Of a DNA stretch of 64,000 nucleotides, positions 50,081 to 58,493 are shown in pieces; the stretch's first letter is position 1; each line of letters opens with the position of its first letter. The DNA lies in assembly GCF_016862275.1 (NCBI RefSeq), contig NZ_BOMQ01000032.1, positions 33,115 through 97,114 of the forward strand. The letters are read 5' to 3'. A model generated the notes under the pieces. That model searched no databases. It had not been told where the DNA came from and worked only from the letters and a program-made list of their open reading frames with translations. The position numbers were made by a program, and so were the translations under genes. The stretch is from Actinoplanes nipponensis (lineage in GTDB: Bacteria; Actinomycetota; Actinomycetes; Mycobacteriales; Micromonosporaceae).

Positions 50081-50866
50081 CTACAACGGCACGGCCACGA
50101 GCTGGCCGGCCGGCTCGCCCGCGCCGGGATAGATCGCCGTGACCGCGTACAGCACGCCGTCGCCGACCGCGCAGGCGAAGCCACCCCGGTCCAGGTCGAC
50201 GGTGCGCGTCACCGCGCCGCCCTCGAGGACCCGGACGCAGCGCCGGTTCGGCACATCGGCGTACCAGACCGCCCCCTGCGCGTCGATGCAGATGCCGTCC
50301 GGGACCCCAGAGCCGAGCTCGGCCCAGACCCGCCGCTCGCCCAGGCTCCCGTCCGCGGCGATGGTGAACGCGGTCAGCCGCCCGGCGTAGGACTCGGCGA
50401 CGATCAGGGTCCGCCCGTCGGCGGTGACGGCCATGCCGTTGGGGAACCGCACGTCCTCCGCCACCGTGCGGGCGGCGCCGTCCGGGCCGACCAGCGCGAT
50501 CGTCCCGGGCGCGGGCTCGCCGCCGGGGAAGGCGAACCCGATGTTGTTGACGTAGACGTGCCCGGCCGGGTCGACGGCGATGTCGTTCCAGGGGAACGGG
50601 CCGCCGAGCGCGCGCAGGTCGGCGTGGGTGACCAGCGTGCCGTCCGGCTCGCGGCGCAGCAGCAGGCCGCGGCCGGTGATCACCACCAGGCGCCCGTCGG
50701 GCAGCCAGTCGATGCAGAAGGGGAAGTCGTCGATCCGGGCCATCACGTGCGGCTCGTCCCCGTCCATCCGGACGATCTCGCCGGCGCCCCAGTCGCAGAA
50801 CCAGAGCCGCCCGTCGTGCCACCGGGTCGATTCCCCCATGACGAGACCTTCCAGCACCACCCGCAT
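50081..50866 (-). CDS. SMP-30/gluconolactonase-family protein
   Basis: A 261-residue six-bladed propeller of the SMP-30/gluconolactonase/LRE family. It has the N-terminal metal Glu region LEGLVMGESTRWHDGRLWFCDW, FPWNDIAVDPAGHVYVNN with a metal-binding Asn, FPNGMAVTADGRTLIVAES and VPDGICIDAQGAVWYADV. It probably hydrolyses a sugar lactone or related ester. ATG 50866 lies seven bases after TAGGGT, whose first three bases are the stop codon of the upstream gene, so it can have its own leaderless transcript. Confidence 0.88.
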   Translation of the reverse strand: MRVVLEGLVMGESTRWHDGRLWFCDWGAGEIVRMDGDEPHVMARIDDFPFCIDWLPDGRLVVITGRGLLLRREPDGTLVTHADLRALGGPFPWNDIAVDPAGHVYVNNIGFAFPGGEPAPGTIALVGPDGAARTVAEDVRFPNGMAVTADGRTLIVAESYAGRLTAFTIAADGSLGERRVWAELGSGVPDGICIDAQGAVWYADVPNRRCVRVLEGGAVTRTVDLDRGGFACAVGDGVLYAVTAIYPGAGEPAGQLVAVPL

Positions 50867-50876
50867 GCCCACCACC

Positions 50877-52001
50877 CTAGAGCGCGGCGACGACCACCGG
50901 ATCGGTCGTGTAGAAGCCGCCCGCGTCCGGCCCCAGCCGCTGCACCGCCAGGAAGCCGTCCGTCAGCTGCCAGGCGTCGGGCTGCCACGGCTCGACCCGC
51001 TCGTCCGGCACGTACAGCGGGAACGCCGCCCGCTGGGCCCCGGTGGCCGCGTCCAGCACCACCGCGCGCAGATCCGCGGCGAGCAGCACGACCCGGCCGG
51101 CCCGGGCCCCGAGCACCCGCGCCGCGCCCGCCCAGCGCCACACCTCGCGGCCCGCGCGGAAGGCGGTCACCGCCCCGCCGGCCGGGCTCAGCACCAGGTC
51201 ACCGGCGGCCGTGGCGTCCGGGGCGTCGAGCCGCGGCGCGCGTTCCGGGCGCCGGCCGCCGGTCAGCCAGCCCTGGCCCGAGCCGTCGCGCAGCCCGGCG
51301 CAGCCGGACCGGGCCACGTCGCAGCCGACCGCGCTGAACGGCCCGTTGGGCCAGCCCCGCACCGGATGGCCCGTGAGCACGTCCCAGGCGCCCGCGGCGC
51401 ACACGTACCGACCGCCGGCGGTCACGAACCCGTCGCCGCAGCCCGGCGGCAGGGTCACCGCCCAGCGCGGCGTGCCGTCGGCGGCCGCGCGGGCGGTAAG
51501 CTGCCGGCCACCGGCGATCAGCACGCTGGTCCCGGCCGTGTGCAGCCCGGGCGGCGCCCAGACCGCCGCGGAGCCGGTGCGCCCGGTGAAGGATCCGGCG
51601 GCGGGCCCGGCAGCCCGCCAGACGGGTTCGCCGGTACGCCCGTCCAGCGCCACCACCTCGCCGTCGGACCAGCGGGTGACCACCGTCGCCGCCACGGCCA
51701 CGACGCCGGCCAGCCGCTGCGGCCACCGGCGGTACGACCACAGCGGCGTGTACATGGTCTCGGCCTGGACCGGCCCGTCCGCCTTGACCAGTCGCGCCCC
51801 CGCGTAGACCCGGATCCGGCCGTCGACGATCAGCGGCGCCATCGTGGTCTTGCCGGTCGTTCCCGGCGGCAGCGTGACGGCCACCGGGTAGGCGCCGGTG
51901 GCCGGCTCGAGGACCTCGGCCGGGGCCAGCACCCGCCAGCCGATCAGGACCGAGGCCGCCAGCACCACGACGGGGACGACGACACGCAGCAGCCGGATCA
52001 C
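50877..52001 (-). CDS. Membrane-anchored PQQ-like beta-propeller protein
   Basis: A 374-residue protein. An N-terminal helix (LLRVVVPVVVLAASVLIGW) anchors an extracytoplasmic propeller with blade strands such as DGEVVALDGRTGEPVWRAAG and GRVVLLAADLRAVVLDAATGAQ. Six Cys may form disulfides (GCGDG, RYVCAA, GCDVARSGCAG). GTG 52001 was preferred over an adjacent GTG at 52004 because TATCGT lies exactly seven bases upstream. It resembles the protein at 37117-38433 in layout. The function is unknown. Confidence 0.7.
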   Translation of the reverse strand: MIRLLRVVVPVVVLAASVLIGWRVLAPAEVLEPATGAYPVAVTLPPGTTGKTTMAPLIVDGRIRVYAGARLVKADGPVQAETMYTPLWSYRRWPQRLAGVVAVAATVVTRWSDGEVVALDGRTGEPVWRAAGPAAGSFTGRTGSAAVWAPPGLHTAGTSVLIAGGRQLTARAAADGTPRWAVTLPPGCGDGFVTAGGRYVCAAGAWDVLTGHPVRGWPNGPFSAVGCDVARSGCAGLRDGSGQGWLTGGRRPERAPRLDAPDATAAGDLVLSPAGGAVTAFRAGREVWRWAGAARVLGARAGRVVLLAADLRAVVLDAATGAQRAAFPLYVPDERVEPWQPDAWQLTDGFLAVQRLGPDAGGFYTTDPVVVAAL

Positions 52002-52016
52002 CACAGGGACGATAGG

Positions 52017-52475
52017 TCAGGCGGCGGCGGCCAGGTCGTCCAGGTCACGCCGCAGCGCGCCCTCGACCGTACGGGCCGCCAGGCCGCCGAAGACCAGCGC
52101 CAGGAACCGGCCCGCCGGCGCGGTCGGGGTGCCGTCCTGCACCACGGTGACCATCGTGCCGCCCCGGTGCCGTCCCTCCAGCACCGGCACGAACGTGTAG
52201 GTCATCCGGTACTCCGCGCCGATGCCGGGCGAGGAGACCACGAACCGTTCCGGGCTCACGCACTCGTCGACCCGGAACTCCTCGGTGATCTCCGTGCCGT
52301 CCGCCATGGTCCGGGTCTCGCGCCAACTCGTGCCGGCGCCGAACGGCCCCTGGGTGAGCAGCTCGACGGCGATGACGGTGGACAGTCGTTCGCAGCGGCT
52401 GGGCAGGTCGGTGAAGACGCGCCACACCGTGGCGACCGGCGCCTCGACCAGTCGGGTCACCGCAACCGTGGACAT
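52017..52475 (-). CDS. SRPBCC-family (START-like) protein
   Basis: A 152-residue helix-grip protein: VAVTRLVEAPVATVWRVFTDLPSRCERLS at the N-terminus, a beta-rich centre and the long C-terminal helix FGGLAARTVEGALRRDLDDLAAAA. Such proteins bind hydrophobic ligands or act as cyclases or polyketide-handling proteins; no catalytic residue can be named here. ATG 52475 has a strong GGGAGG site. It is 15 nt upstream of the propeller gene. Confidence 0.82.
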   Translation of the reverse strand: MSTVAVTRLVEAPVATVWRVFTDLPSRCERLSTVIAVELLTQGPFGAGTSWRETRTMADGTEITEEFRVDECVSPERFVVSSPGIGAEYRMTYTFVPVLEGRHRGGTMVTVVQDGTPTAPAGRFLALVFGGLAARTVEGALRRDLDDLAAAA

Positions 52476-52512
52476 CGGCACCTCCCGCCTACAAGGTACG
52501 GGGAGTCGTTCG

Positions 52513-53637
52513 TCAGCGACAGACAGTTCCGGTTACCGAGCCGAGCCCCAGCGGCTCGCCGTCCGGGCCGGGCGCGGTGGCGCTGATGGTGACCGTGTCG
52601 CCGTCCTCCAGGAAGCCCCGGACCGACCCGTCGCCCAGCTCCACCGGCTCGGCGCCGTTCCAGGTCAGCTCCAGGAAGGACCCGGCCTGCGCGCGGTTCG
52701 GCCCGGAGACGGTCCCGGAGGCGTAGAGGTCGCCGGTCCGCACGCTGGCGCCGTTGACCGTCAGGTGGGCGAGCTGCTGGGCCGGCGTCCAGTACATCTG
52801 GGCGAACGGCGGCGAGCTCACCACCGTCCCGTTCCACTCGACCGTCAGGGACAGGTCCAGGCCGTCGCCCGGGGGCCGCAGGTACTCCGCCGGGACCGGG
52901 TCCTGCGGCGGCGCCGGCACGAGCGCGCCGGACAGGGCCTCGAGCGGGACCACCCACGGCGACACCGAGGTGGCGAACGACTTGCCCAGGAACGGCCCGA
53001 GCGGCTGGTACTCGAACGCCTGGATGTCGCGGGCCGACCAGTCGTTGACCAGCACCACCCCGAAGACGTGCTCGGCGAAGTCGGCGGGGCCGATCCGCCG
53101 GCCCGGCACGCCCACCACGAAACCCACCTCGGCCTCGACGTCCAGCCGCCGGGTGGGCCCGAAGACGCCCGGGCCGAGCTGGCCGGCGGGCCGTTCGACC
53201 GGGGTGCCGGAGACCACTACCGTCGCCGAGCGGCCGTGGTAGCCGATCGGCAGGTGTTTCCAGTTGGGCTGCAGGCCGGGCCGCTCCGGCCGGAGGATCC
53301 GGCCGACCTGGGTGGCGTGGTGCTCGGAGGAGTAGAAGTCGGTGTAGTCGGCCACCTCGAACGGCAGGTGCAGCTCGACCTCGCCCAGCGGGACCGCGGG
53401 CAGGGTGGGGGCCAGCTCGGCGATCCGGGCCCGGACGGCGCCCCACTGCGGACGCCCCAGCGCCATCAGCACGTTCAGCGTGGGCTGCCGCAGCGCGCCG
53501 CCGGCCAGGATCAGGTCCTCCTGCTCGGCCCGGGACAGGTCCAGCACGCCGTCGCCCAGCCGGACGCCGATCCGCCGCACGCCGTCCCCGGTGCTGAACA
53601 CCCCGTACGGGAGGTTGCGCAGGTCGTAGAGGGTCAC
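52513..53637 (-). CDS. fahA: Fumarylacetoacetase
   Basis: A 374-residue FAH enzyme: metal Asp in DYTDFYSSEHHATQVGRI, Glu residues in LDVEAEVGFVVG, Asp in VVLVNDWSARDIQAFEYQPLGPFLGKS with the catalytic Lys, and TGDLYASGTVSGPN. It hydrolyses fumarylacetoacetate to fumarate and acetoacetate, the last step of homogentisate breakdown. It is shorter than the ~420-residue eukaryotic form. GTG 53637 overlaps the stop of the uncharacterised gene upstream (GTGA). No maleylacetoacetate isomerase gene is visible in the window. Confidence 0.93.
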   Translation of the reverse strand: MTLYDLRNLPYGVFSTGDGVRRIGVRLGDGVLDLSRAEQEDLILAGGALRQPTLNVLMALGRPQWGAVRARIAELAPTLPAVPLGEVELHLPFEVADYTDFYSSEHHATQVGRILRPERPGLQPNWKHLPIGYHGRSATVVVSGTPVERPAGQLGPGVFGPTRRLDVEAEVGFVVGVPGRRIGPADFAEHVFGVVLVNDWSARDIQAFEYQPLGPFLGKSFATSVSPWVVPLEALSGALVPAPPQDPVPAEYLRPPGDGLDLSLTVEWNGTVVSSPPFAQMYWTPAQQLAHLTVNGASVRTGDLYASGTVSGPNRAQAGSFLELTWNGAEPVELGDGSVRGFLEDGDTVTISATAPGPDGEPLGLGSVTGTVCR

Positions 53638-54479
53638 TCGGCGCCGCCGTTGATCAGGCCGAGGCGGATGAGCTCGGTCAGCGGCTCCAGCACGTGGTAG
53701 GCCCCGAAGCCGACCCATAGCGGCCGCGGCTCGTCCCGGCGGGCCCGGGCCGGCTCGACCAGCGGCACGGGGTGCGTCGCGGCCAGCGCCTCGGCGATCT
53801 CGGCCACCTCGCCCCCGTCGCTGGCCGCCGCCGACGCGACCAGCACGTTCAGGAAGCCGTGGTGGGTGAAGCCGGTCTCGGGGTCGGTGTGCCGCAGCGC
53901 GTGCCGCAGCCCGGCGGCGAGCTTGAACGGCAGGTTGCGGTCCCGGCAGGCGCAGATCACCGCGGCCAGCTCGACCGGGGTGGGGAACAGCTCGGCGGCG
54001 AGCCCGCCGACCCGGAACTTGGGCGCGATCCGCAGGCCGTCGGCGCGCTGGGCGGCCACCGTGTCGAGGCCGGCGAGCAGGCCCCAGCTGAGCGGGATCT
54101 CCGCGTACACGTCCAGCTCGGGGGTTTCGACCGCGAGCGCGCCGAGCGCGCTCAGGCCCGGCTGCGGGTCCTCGCCGCGGCGGGCGACGGCCGCCTCGAC
54201 CCGCGCCACCTCGGCGCCGCCGGCGCGCAGCTTGGCGACGACCGCGGGCAGGGCGCCGATCGCGGCGTCGTTGACGACGCCGACCATGAGCCCGCGCGGG
54301 GAGAGATCGAGGTTGACCAGGGACGAGGGTACGAGCAGCGCGCCGATCAGCTCCGAATACCACGATTCGCGGTGTTTGGCGTGCCCGGCCAGCGCCTCGG
54401 GGGTCCCGAGGATGCCCGGCGGCAGCAGGGACGCGTCATCGACGAGTCCTGCGAACAGCGGCGGCACCAGCGTTGACAC
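53634..54479 (-). CDS. Conserved-looking protein coupled to fumarylacetoacetase, function unknown
   Basis: A 281-residue soluble protein with no recognised family. Alternating strands and helices (LIGALLVPSSLVNLD, LMVGVVNDAAIGALPAVVAKLRAGG, ELDVYAEIPLSWGLL, LPFKLAAGLRHALRH) suggest an alpha/beta barrel-like fold. Possible active-site groups include the Glu of VYAEIP, the Lys of IAPKFRVGG and the Lys/His of FKLAAGLRHALRHTDPETGFTHHGF. It starts with GTG seven bases after TAGGTT (leaderless) and overlaps fahA. A role in homogentisate catabolism, for example the missing isomerase step, is only a positional suggestion. Confidence 0.75.
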   Translation of the reverse strand: MSTLVPPLFAGLVDDASLLPPGILGTPEALAGHAKHRESWYSELIGALLVPSSLVNLDLSPRGLMVGVVNDAAIGALPAVVAKLRAGGAEVARVEAAVARRGEDPQPGLSALGALAVETPELDVYAEIPLSWGLLAGLDTVAAQRADGLRIAPKFRVGGLAAELFPTPVELAAVICACRDRNLPFKLAAGLRHALRHTDPETGFTHHGFLNVLVASAAASDGGEVAEIAEALAATHPVPLVEPARARRDEPRPLWVGFGAYHVLEPLTELIRLGLINGGAE

Positions 54480-54480
54480 G

Positions 54481-54537
54481 AAACTGAACCTAATGGACGC
54501 TTCGAGAGGCGGACAACACCGTCCGTAATGTCAGTTT
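54481..54537. promoter_or_regulatory. Nested palindrome between the fahA operon and hmgA
   Basis: AAACTGA (54481-54487) pairs with TCAGTTT (54531-54537), and inside these GGACG (54495-54499) pairs with CGTCC (54520-54524). The left arm touches the GTG of the left operon, and a TAATGT box for hmgA (54526-54531) overlaps the right arm. One regulator could control both operons here. Confidence 0.5.
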
Positions 54538-54556
54538 TCTAGGGGTGGTGGCAACG

Positions 54557-55711
54557 ATGCCGTACTACCGCAGCGTCGGGGAGATCCCCCGTAAGCGGCA
54601 CACCCAGTTCCGCCGTCCGGACGGCGGGCTCTACGCGGAGGAGCTGATGGGCCAGGAGGGCTTCTCCTCCGATTCCTCCCTGCTCTATCACCGGTACCCA
54701 CCCACCGCGATCAGCTCGGCCGAGGTGCACGAACCGCCGGCCACGAGCCAGACGCCGAACCTGCCGCTCAAGCCGCGGCACCTGCGGACCCACAAGCTCG
54801 ACGCCGGCCCGGCCGACGCGGTCCTGGGCCGCCGGCCGCTGCTGGCCAACGGCGACGTGCGCATCGGCTACGTGGTGGCCGACCGCCCGTCCCCGCTGTA
54901 CCGCGACGCCGTCGGCGACGAATGCCTGTACGTGGAGGACGGCGCCGCCACGATCGAGACGACCTTCGGCGCGTTGCGGGTCTCGGCCGGCGACTACGTG
55001 ATCATCCCGACCTCGGTGGTGCACCGGATCGTGCCGGACGGACCGGTACGGATGCTGACCATCGAGGCGACCGGGCACATCGGGCCACCGCGGCGTTACC
55101 TGTCGGTGCGCGGGCAGTTCCTCGAGCACTCGCCGTACTGCGAACGCGACGTCCGCGGCCCGGACGCGCCGCTGCAGGCCGAGGGCACGGACGTCGAGGT
55201 GTACGTCAAGCACCGCGCGGGCTGGACCAGGCACGTGTACGCCCACCACCCGTTCGACGTGGTCGGCTGGGACGGCTGCCTGTACCCGTGGGCGTTCTCG
55301 ATCCACGACTTCGAGCCGATCACCGGGCGCGTGCACCAGCCGCCGCCGGTGCACCAGACGTTCGAGGGGCCGAACTTCGTGGTGTGCTCGTTCGTGCCGC
55401 GCAAGGTCGACTATCACCCGCTGGCCATCCCGGTGCCGTACAACCACCACAACGTCGACTCCGACGAGATGATGTTCTACACCGGCGGCAACTACGAGGC
55501 CCGCCGCGGCTCGGGCATCGAGCAGGGCTCGATCTCGCTGCACCCGTCCGGCTTCACCCACGGGCCGCAGCCGGGCGCGGTGGAACGGGCGATCGGGGCG
55601 GAGGCCTTCGACGAGCTGGCCGTCATGGTCGACACGTTCCGCCCGCTGGAGCTCTGCGACGCGGCCCTGTCCGTCGAGGACACCGGTTACGCCTGGACCT
55701 GGAACCGATAG
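54557..55711 (+). CDS. hmgA: Homogentisate 1,2-dioxygenase
   Basis: A 384-residue cupin enzyme. The likely iron ligands are a His of YNHHNVDSDEMMFYTGGNYE, the Glu in the same segment and the His of GFTHGPQPGA. An N-terminal cupin half has DECLYVEDGAATIETTFG and GDYVIIPTSVVHRI. It opens the ring of homogentisate to maleylacetoacetate. It is shorter than the ~440-residue human-type enzyme, as is usual in actinobacteria. ATG 54557 was chosen over a GTG 12 bases upstream. It is divergent from the fahA operon and followed by a strong terminator. Confidence 0.92.
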   Translation: MPYYRSVGEIPRKRHTQFRRPDGGLYAEELMGQEGFSSDSSLLYHRYPPTAISSAEVHEPPATSQTPNLPLKPRHLRTHKLDAGPADAVLGRRPLLANGDVRIGYVVADRPSPLYRDAVGDECLYVEDGAATIETTFGALRVSAGDYVIIPTSVVHRIVPDGPVRMLTIEATGHIGPPRRYLSVRGQFLEHSPYCERDVRGPDAPLQAEGTDVEVYVKHRAGWTRHVYAHHPFDVVGWDGCLYPWAFSIHDFEPITGRVHQPPPVHQTFEGPNFVVCSFVPRKVDYHPLAIPVPYNHHNVDSDEMMFYTGGNYEARRGSGIEQGSISLHPSGFTHGPQPGAVERAIGAEAFDELAVMVDTFRPLELCDAALSVEDTGYAWTWNR

Positions 55712-55715
55712 GGCG

Positions 55716-55743
55716 AGGAGGGGGAGCCGCGGCTCCCCCTCCT
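55716..55743. terminator. Perfect 28-bp palindromic terminator
   Basis: AGGAGGGGGAGCC-GC-GGCTCCCCCTCCT is fully palindromic, just after hmgA and 21 bp before the end of the convergent chitosanase gene. It can stop both transcripts. Confidence 0.9.
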
Positions 55744-55764
55744 GCTTTCCCCGGAACCGAACGA

Positions 55765-57012
55765 CTATCCGATGTGGAACTGGTCGCCGTAGACGGCGAA
55801 GTCCAGCGGGGTGTTCAGGTCGAAGTTGCCGTTGCGCAGGAACACGCGCTGGGCGGTGTCGATCCGCGAGACGTCGGAGTGGGCCTCCTCCTTCTTCATC
55901 TCCACGACCCGCTCGTCGAGGAACGCGTTCAGCCAGGTGGTCTCGTTCCCACCCTGCGACGGCGGCTTGGCCAGCTTGAGCGCCCGGCTGCGGATCGAGC
56001 GCATGCCCTCGTAGCCGTGCACCACGGCGGCGTCGTAGTAGGCGAACTGGCCCAGCGCGCGGACGCCGTCGGCCTTGCCGTCACGCACGGACGGGTTGAA
56101 GTACACCCGGTCCCGCTCGGATTCCTGCGCCGCCTGGAACACCGGGTCGGCCGCCGCGGTCTTCCAGTCGCGGGTGAAGTTCGGGTCGAGGCCCGCGTGC
56201 GACTCGGTCCCGTTGACGGCCCGCAGGGCCGGCAGGTACTTGGCCAGCACGTTGCCCGGCTTGGTGGCGGTGTACGCCTCGACCAGCTCCAGCATGTCGC
56301 CGGTGCCCGAGCAGAAGCCGATGATGCCGGCGGTGTAGCCGCGGCCGTCCCGGATGTCCTCGATGTAGGAGAACTGGGCACGCCAGTTGAGCGAGGAGTT
56401 CTCGGCGGCCGAGACGATCTGCATCGCCACGTCCTTCTTGGCCGGGTTGTCCAGGTTCACGCCGCTGCTGGGGGGCGCCGTCGTGGTGGGCGACGTGGTC
56501 GGCGTGGTGCCGCCGCCGGGCAGCGTCCACTTCTGGTTGGCGCCGGTGCCGCAGGTCCAGATCTGGAGCTGGTTGCCGTTGGCGGAGCTGTTGCCGGGGA
56601 CGTCGAGGCACTTGCCCGAGCCGGTGTTGATCAGCGTGCCGCCGGCGCCGGCGGTCCACTTCTGGGCGCCCGTGCCGTTGCAGTCGTAGATCTGGATCTT
56701 CGTACCGCTGGCCGTGCCGGCGGCGGTCACGTCCAGGCACTTGCCCAGCGCCCGGATCGAGTTGTCCGAGTTGCCGACGCTCCAGGTCTGAGCGCCCGTG
56801 CTGTTGCAGTCGTAGAGCTGCACCGCGGTTCCGTTCGCGCTGTTGGACGCGGCGACGTCGACGCACTTGCCGCCGAGGCCCTTGATCGCGCCGGCGGTGG
56901 CCGCGCTGGCCGGCAGGAGGCTGTAGGCGATGCCCGCGGCGGGGATCAGGACGCCGCCGAGGGCGTACGCGATCACTTTCCGACGGCGGTGCGGGCGTGA
57001 GGGGATGGTCAT
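55765..57012 (-). CDS. csnA: Secreted GH46 chitosanase with N-terminal CBM13
   Basis: A 415-residue exported enzyme. Its signal sequence has a Tat-like RRRK before ALGGVLIPAAGIAYSLLPASAATA. Then comes a ricin-type CBM13 with three QxW repeats (AQTW, AQKW, NQKW), a Thr/Pro linker, and a GH46 catalytic domain. This begins SSLNWRAQFSYIEDIRDGRGY, supplying the acid Glu, and continues IIGFCSGTGDMLEL, supplying the base Asp. It cleaves chitosan to glucosamine oligosaccharides. Most GH46 enzymes are single-domain, so the N-terminal CBM13 is notable. ATG 57012 has GAGGAGCG upstream. It is divergent from csnR, its probable repressor. Confidence 0.93.
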   Translation of the reverse strand: MTIPSRPHRRRKVIAYALGGVLIPAAGIAYSLLPASAATAGAIKGLGGKCVDVAASNSANGTAVQLYDCNSTGAQTWSVGNSDNSIRALGKCLDVTAAGTASGTKIQIYDCNGTGAQKWTAGAGGTLINTGSGKCLDVPGNSSANGNQLQIWTCGTGANQKWTLPGGGTTPTTSPTTTAPPSSGVNLDNPAKKDVAMQIVSAAENSSLNWRAQFSYIEDIRDGRGYTAGIIGFCSGTGDMLELVEAYTATKPGNVLAKYLPALRAVNGTESHAGLDPNFTRDWKTAAADPVFQAAQESERDRVYFNPSVRDGKADGVRALGQFAYYDAAVVHGYEGMRSIRSRALKLAKPPSQGGNETTWLNAFLDERVVEMKKEEAHSDVSRIDTAQRVFLRNGNFDLNTPLDFAVYGDQFHIG

Positions 57013-57106
57013 GGCGCTCCTCGTGGGGGTGGAGGGGGGTGGCGCGCAGGGTGAAGCCATCGATGACGGCCGTTGGGGGGACCGTCGCCGGGGGCGATGA
57101 CTGGTC

Positions 57107-57152
57107 ACGCTAGGACAGTTAAGTTGATTTATCAATCCCCGTCGATAAATCA
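57107..57152 (-). promoter_or_regulatory. csnA promoter overlapped by a palindromic operator
   Basis: On the minus strand TTGATA (57130-57135) is followed by 17 nt and TAGCGT (57107-57112). The -35 box lies in the perfect 9-bp inverted repeat TGATTTATC-N10-GATAAATCA (57125-57152), so a bound repressor would block polymerase. GATTTATCAATCCC (57126-57139) recurs at csnR. Confidence 0.7.
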
Positions 57153-57222
57153 CCTATAGCCGGTTTGGCGGGGCTTCACGGCCCGCTCCGGGCGCCCGGA
57201 GGGGACGGAGCGCGACGAAGTC

Positions 57223-57282
57223 TTGACACCGGAAGGGGGCGGTCCTACGGTCCAGCTAATTGTTAGCCGATTTGCCAATCCC
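57223..57282 (+). promoter_or_regulatory. csnR operon promoter with operator just downstream
   Basis: TTGACA (57223-57228), a 17-nt spacer and TACGGT (57246-57251) are near consensus. GATTTGCCAATCCC (57269-57282), matching 12 of 14 bases of the csnA-side motif in the same orientation, lies ~15 nt past the -10 box. The rest of the 283-nt gap shows nothing else clear. Confidence 0.7.
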
Positions 57283-57295
57283 TCGAGGGGGCTCC

Positions 57296-58471
57296 GTGCC
57301 GCGACTGGCGGGATCGTCCAAGCTGCTGCGGGCCATGAACGAGAGCGCGGCCCTGGCCCACCTGCTCGAGCCGGGCGGCCTCACCCGCGCCGACCTGCGC
57401 CGGCTGACCGCGCTCTCCACCCCGACCATCTCGGAGGTGCTGCGCCGGCTCACCGACGCCGGGCTGGTGACCGTCGTGGGCCACAACAGCGGGCGCCCCG
57501 GTCCGAACGCGGAGATCTATGCCGCGAATCCGGACGCAGCGTACGCGGCGGCCGTCTCCGTACGGGATGTGGGCACCAGCGGCGGCCCGTCGGTGGTGGC
57601 CGCGCTCTGCGACCTGACCGGCGCCGTCCGGGCCCGCACCGAGTCCCGGGTCGACTTCCTGCTCACCGACCCCGGCGCCGCCCTGCTCGACGTGGTGGCC
57701 GGCCTGGGCGAGCAGGCCGGCGTGCCGGCCGACCGGGTACGGCACGTGCAACTCGGTGTGGCCGGCTCGTACGACAGCCGGGCCGAGACGATCCGCCACG
57801 TGGACGTGCCCGGCTTCAGCCGCCCCGGGCTGGTCCCCGCCATCGCCGCCGCGCTCGGCACCCACGTCGGCGTCGACAACGACGTCAACCTCGCCGCCGT
57901 GGCCGAGCGCCGGCGCGGCGTGGGCCGCGAGGCCGACGGTTTCGCCCTGCTCTGGCTCGGCGAGGACGGCCTCGGCCTGGCCATCGACATCGGCGGCGCG
58001 CTCATCCGCGGCGCCCGCGGCGGCGCGGGCGAGATCGGCTACATGCCGCTGTACTCGCCCGACTCGACCCACCGCAAGGTCGACCTCCAGGATCTGTTCG
58101 GCGGCGCGGCGATCCTCGAGCTCGGCCGCGACCACGGCCTGTCCGGCGCCACCCCGAGCGACGTGGTCGCCGCGGCGACGGGGACCGGCGAGTTCCTCGC
58201 GCACCTGGCCGACCGGATCGCGGTCGGGCTGGCCGCCGTCATCGCCGTCCTCGACCCCTCCCTGGTCGTGCTGGCCGGCCCGGTGGCCCAGGCCGGCGGC
58301 GGGCAGCTGCTGACCGCGGTCAAGGTCGCGCTGCGCCGCGCCGCCCCCCTGGAGAGCACCATCGCCGTCACCACCATCGACGACGACGCGGTGCTGCTCG
58401 GCGCCCTCGACGCCGGGCTCACCGCGGTCCGCGAGGCGCTCATCGCCTCGATCCGCGACAACCAAGACTGA
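57296..58471 (+). CDS. csnR: ROK-family repressor of the chitosan locus
   Basis: A 391-residue regulator. The N-terminal winged HTH is ALAHLLEPGGLTRADLRRLTALSTPTISEVLRRL. The ROK domain has the HVGVDNDVNLAAVAERRRG and LGLAIDIGGALIRGARGGAGEIGYMP segments. The cysteine zinc motif of typical ROK proteins is missing: after GEIGYMPLYSPDSTHRKV no Cys follow. In Streptomyces, CsnR is a ROK repressor of chitosanase and of the csnR-csnK operon; the same order is seen here. GTG 57296 has a GAGGGG site. Confidence 0.88.
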   Translation: MPRLAGSSKLLRAMNESAALAHLLEPGGLTRADLRRLTALSTPTISEVLRRLTDAGLVTVVGHNSGRPGPNAEIYAANPDAAYAAAVSVRDVGTSGGPSVVAALCDLTGAVRARTESRVDFLLTDPGAALLDVVAGLGEQAGVPADRVRHVQLGVAGSYDSRAETIRHVDVPGFSRPGLVPAIAAALGTHVGVDNDVNLAAVAERRRGVGREADGFALLWLGEDGLGLAIDIGGALIRGARGGAGEIGYMPLYSPDSTHRKVDLQDLFGGAAILELGRDHGLSGATPSDVVAAATGTGEFLAHLADRIAVGLAAVIAVLDPSLVVLAGPVAQAGGGQLLTAVKVALRRAAPLESTIAVTTIDDDAVLLGALDAGLTAVREALIASIRDNQD

Positions 58472-58493
58472 CCCTCCCGAGAGGACTCCCCCC

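Noticed and set aside
57098..57120. Possible DasR-type site (ACTGGTCACGCTAG...) upstream of csnA
   Set aside because: Only the first half resembles the consensus and the second half does not pair, so it is not reported as a site.
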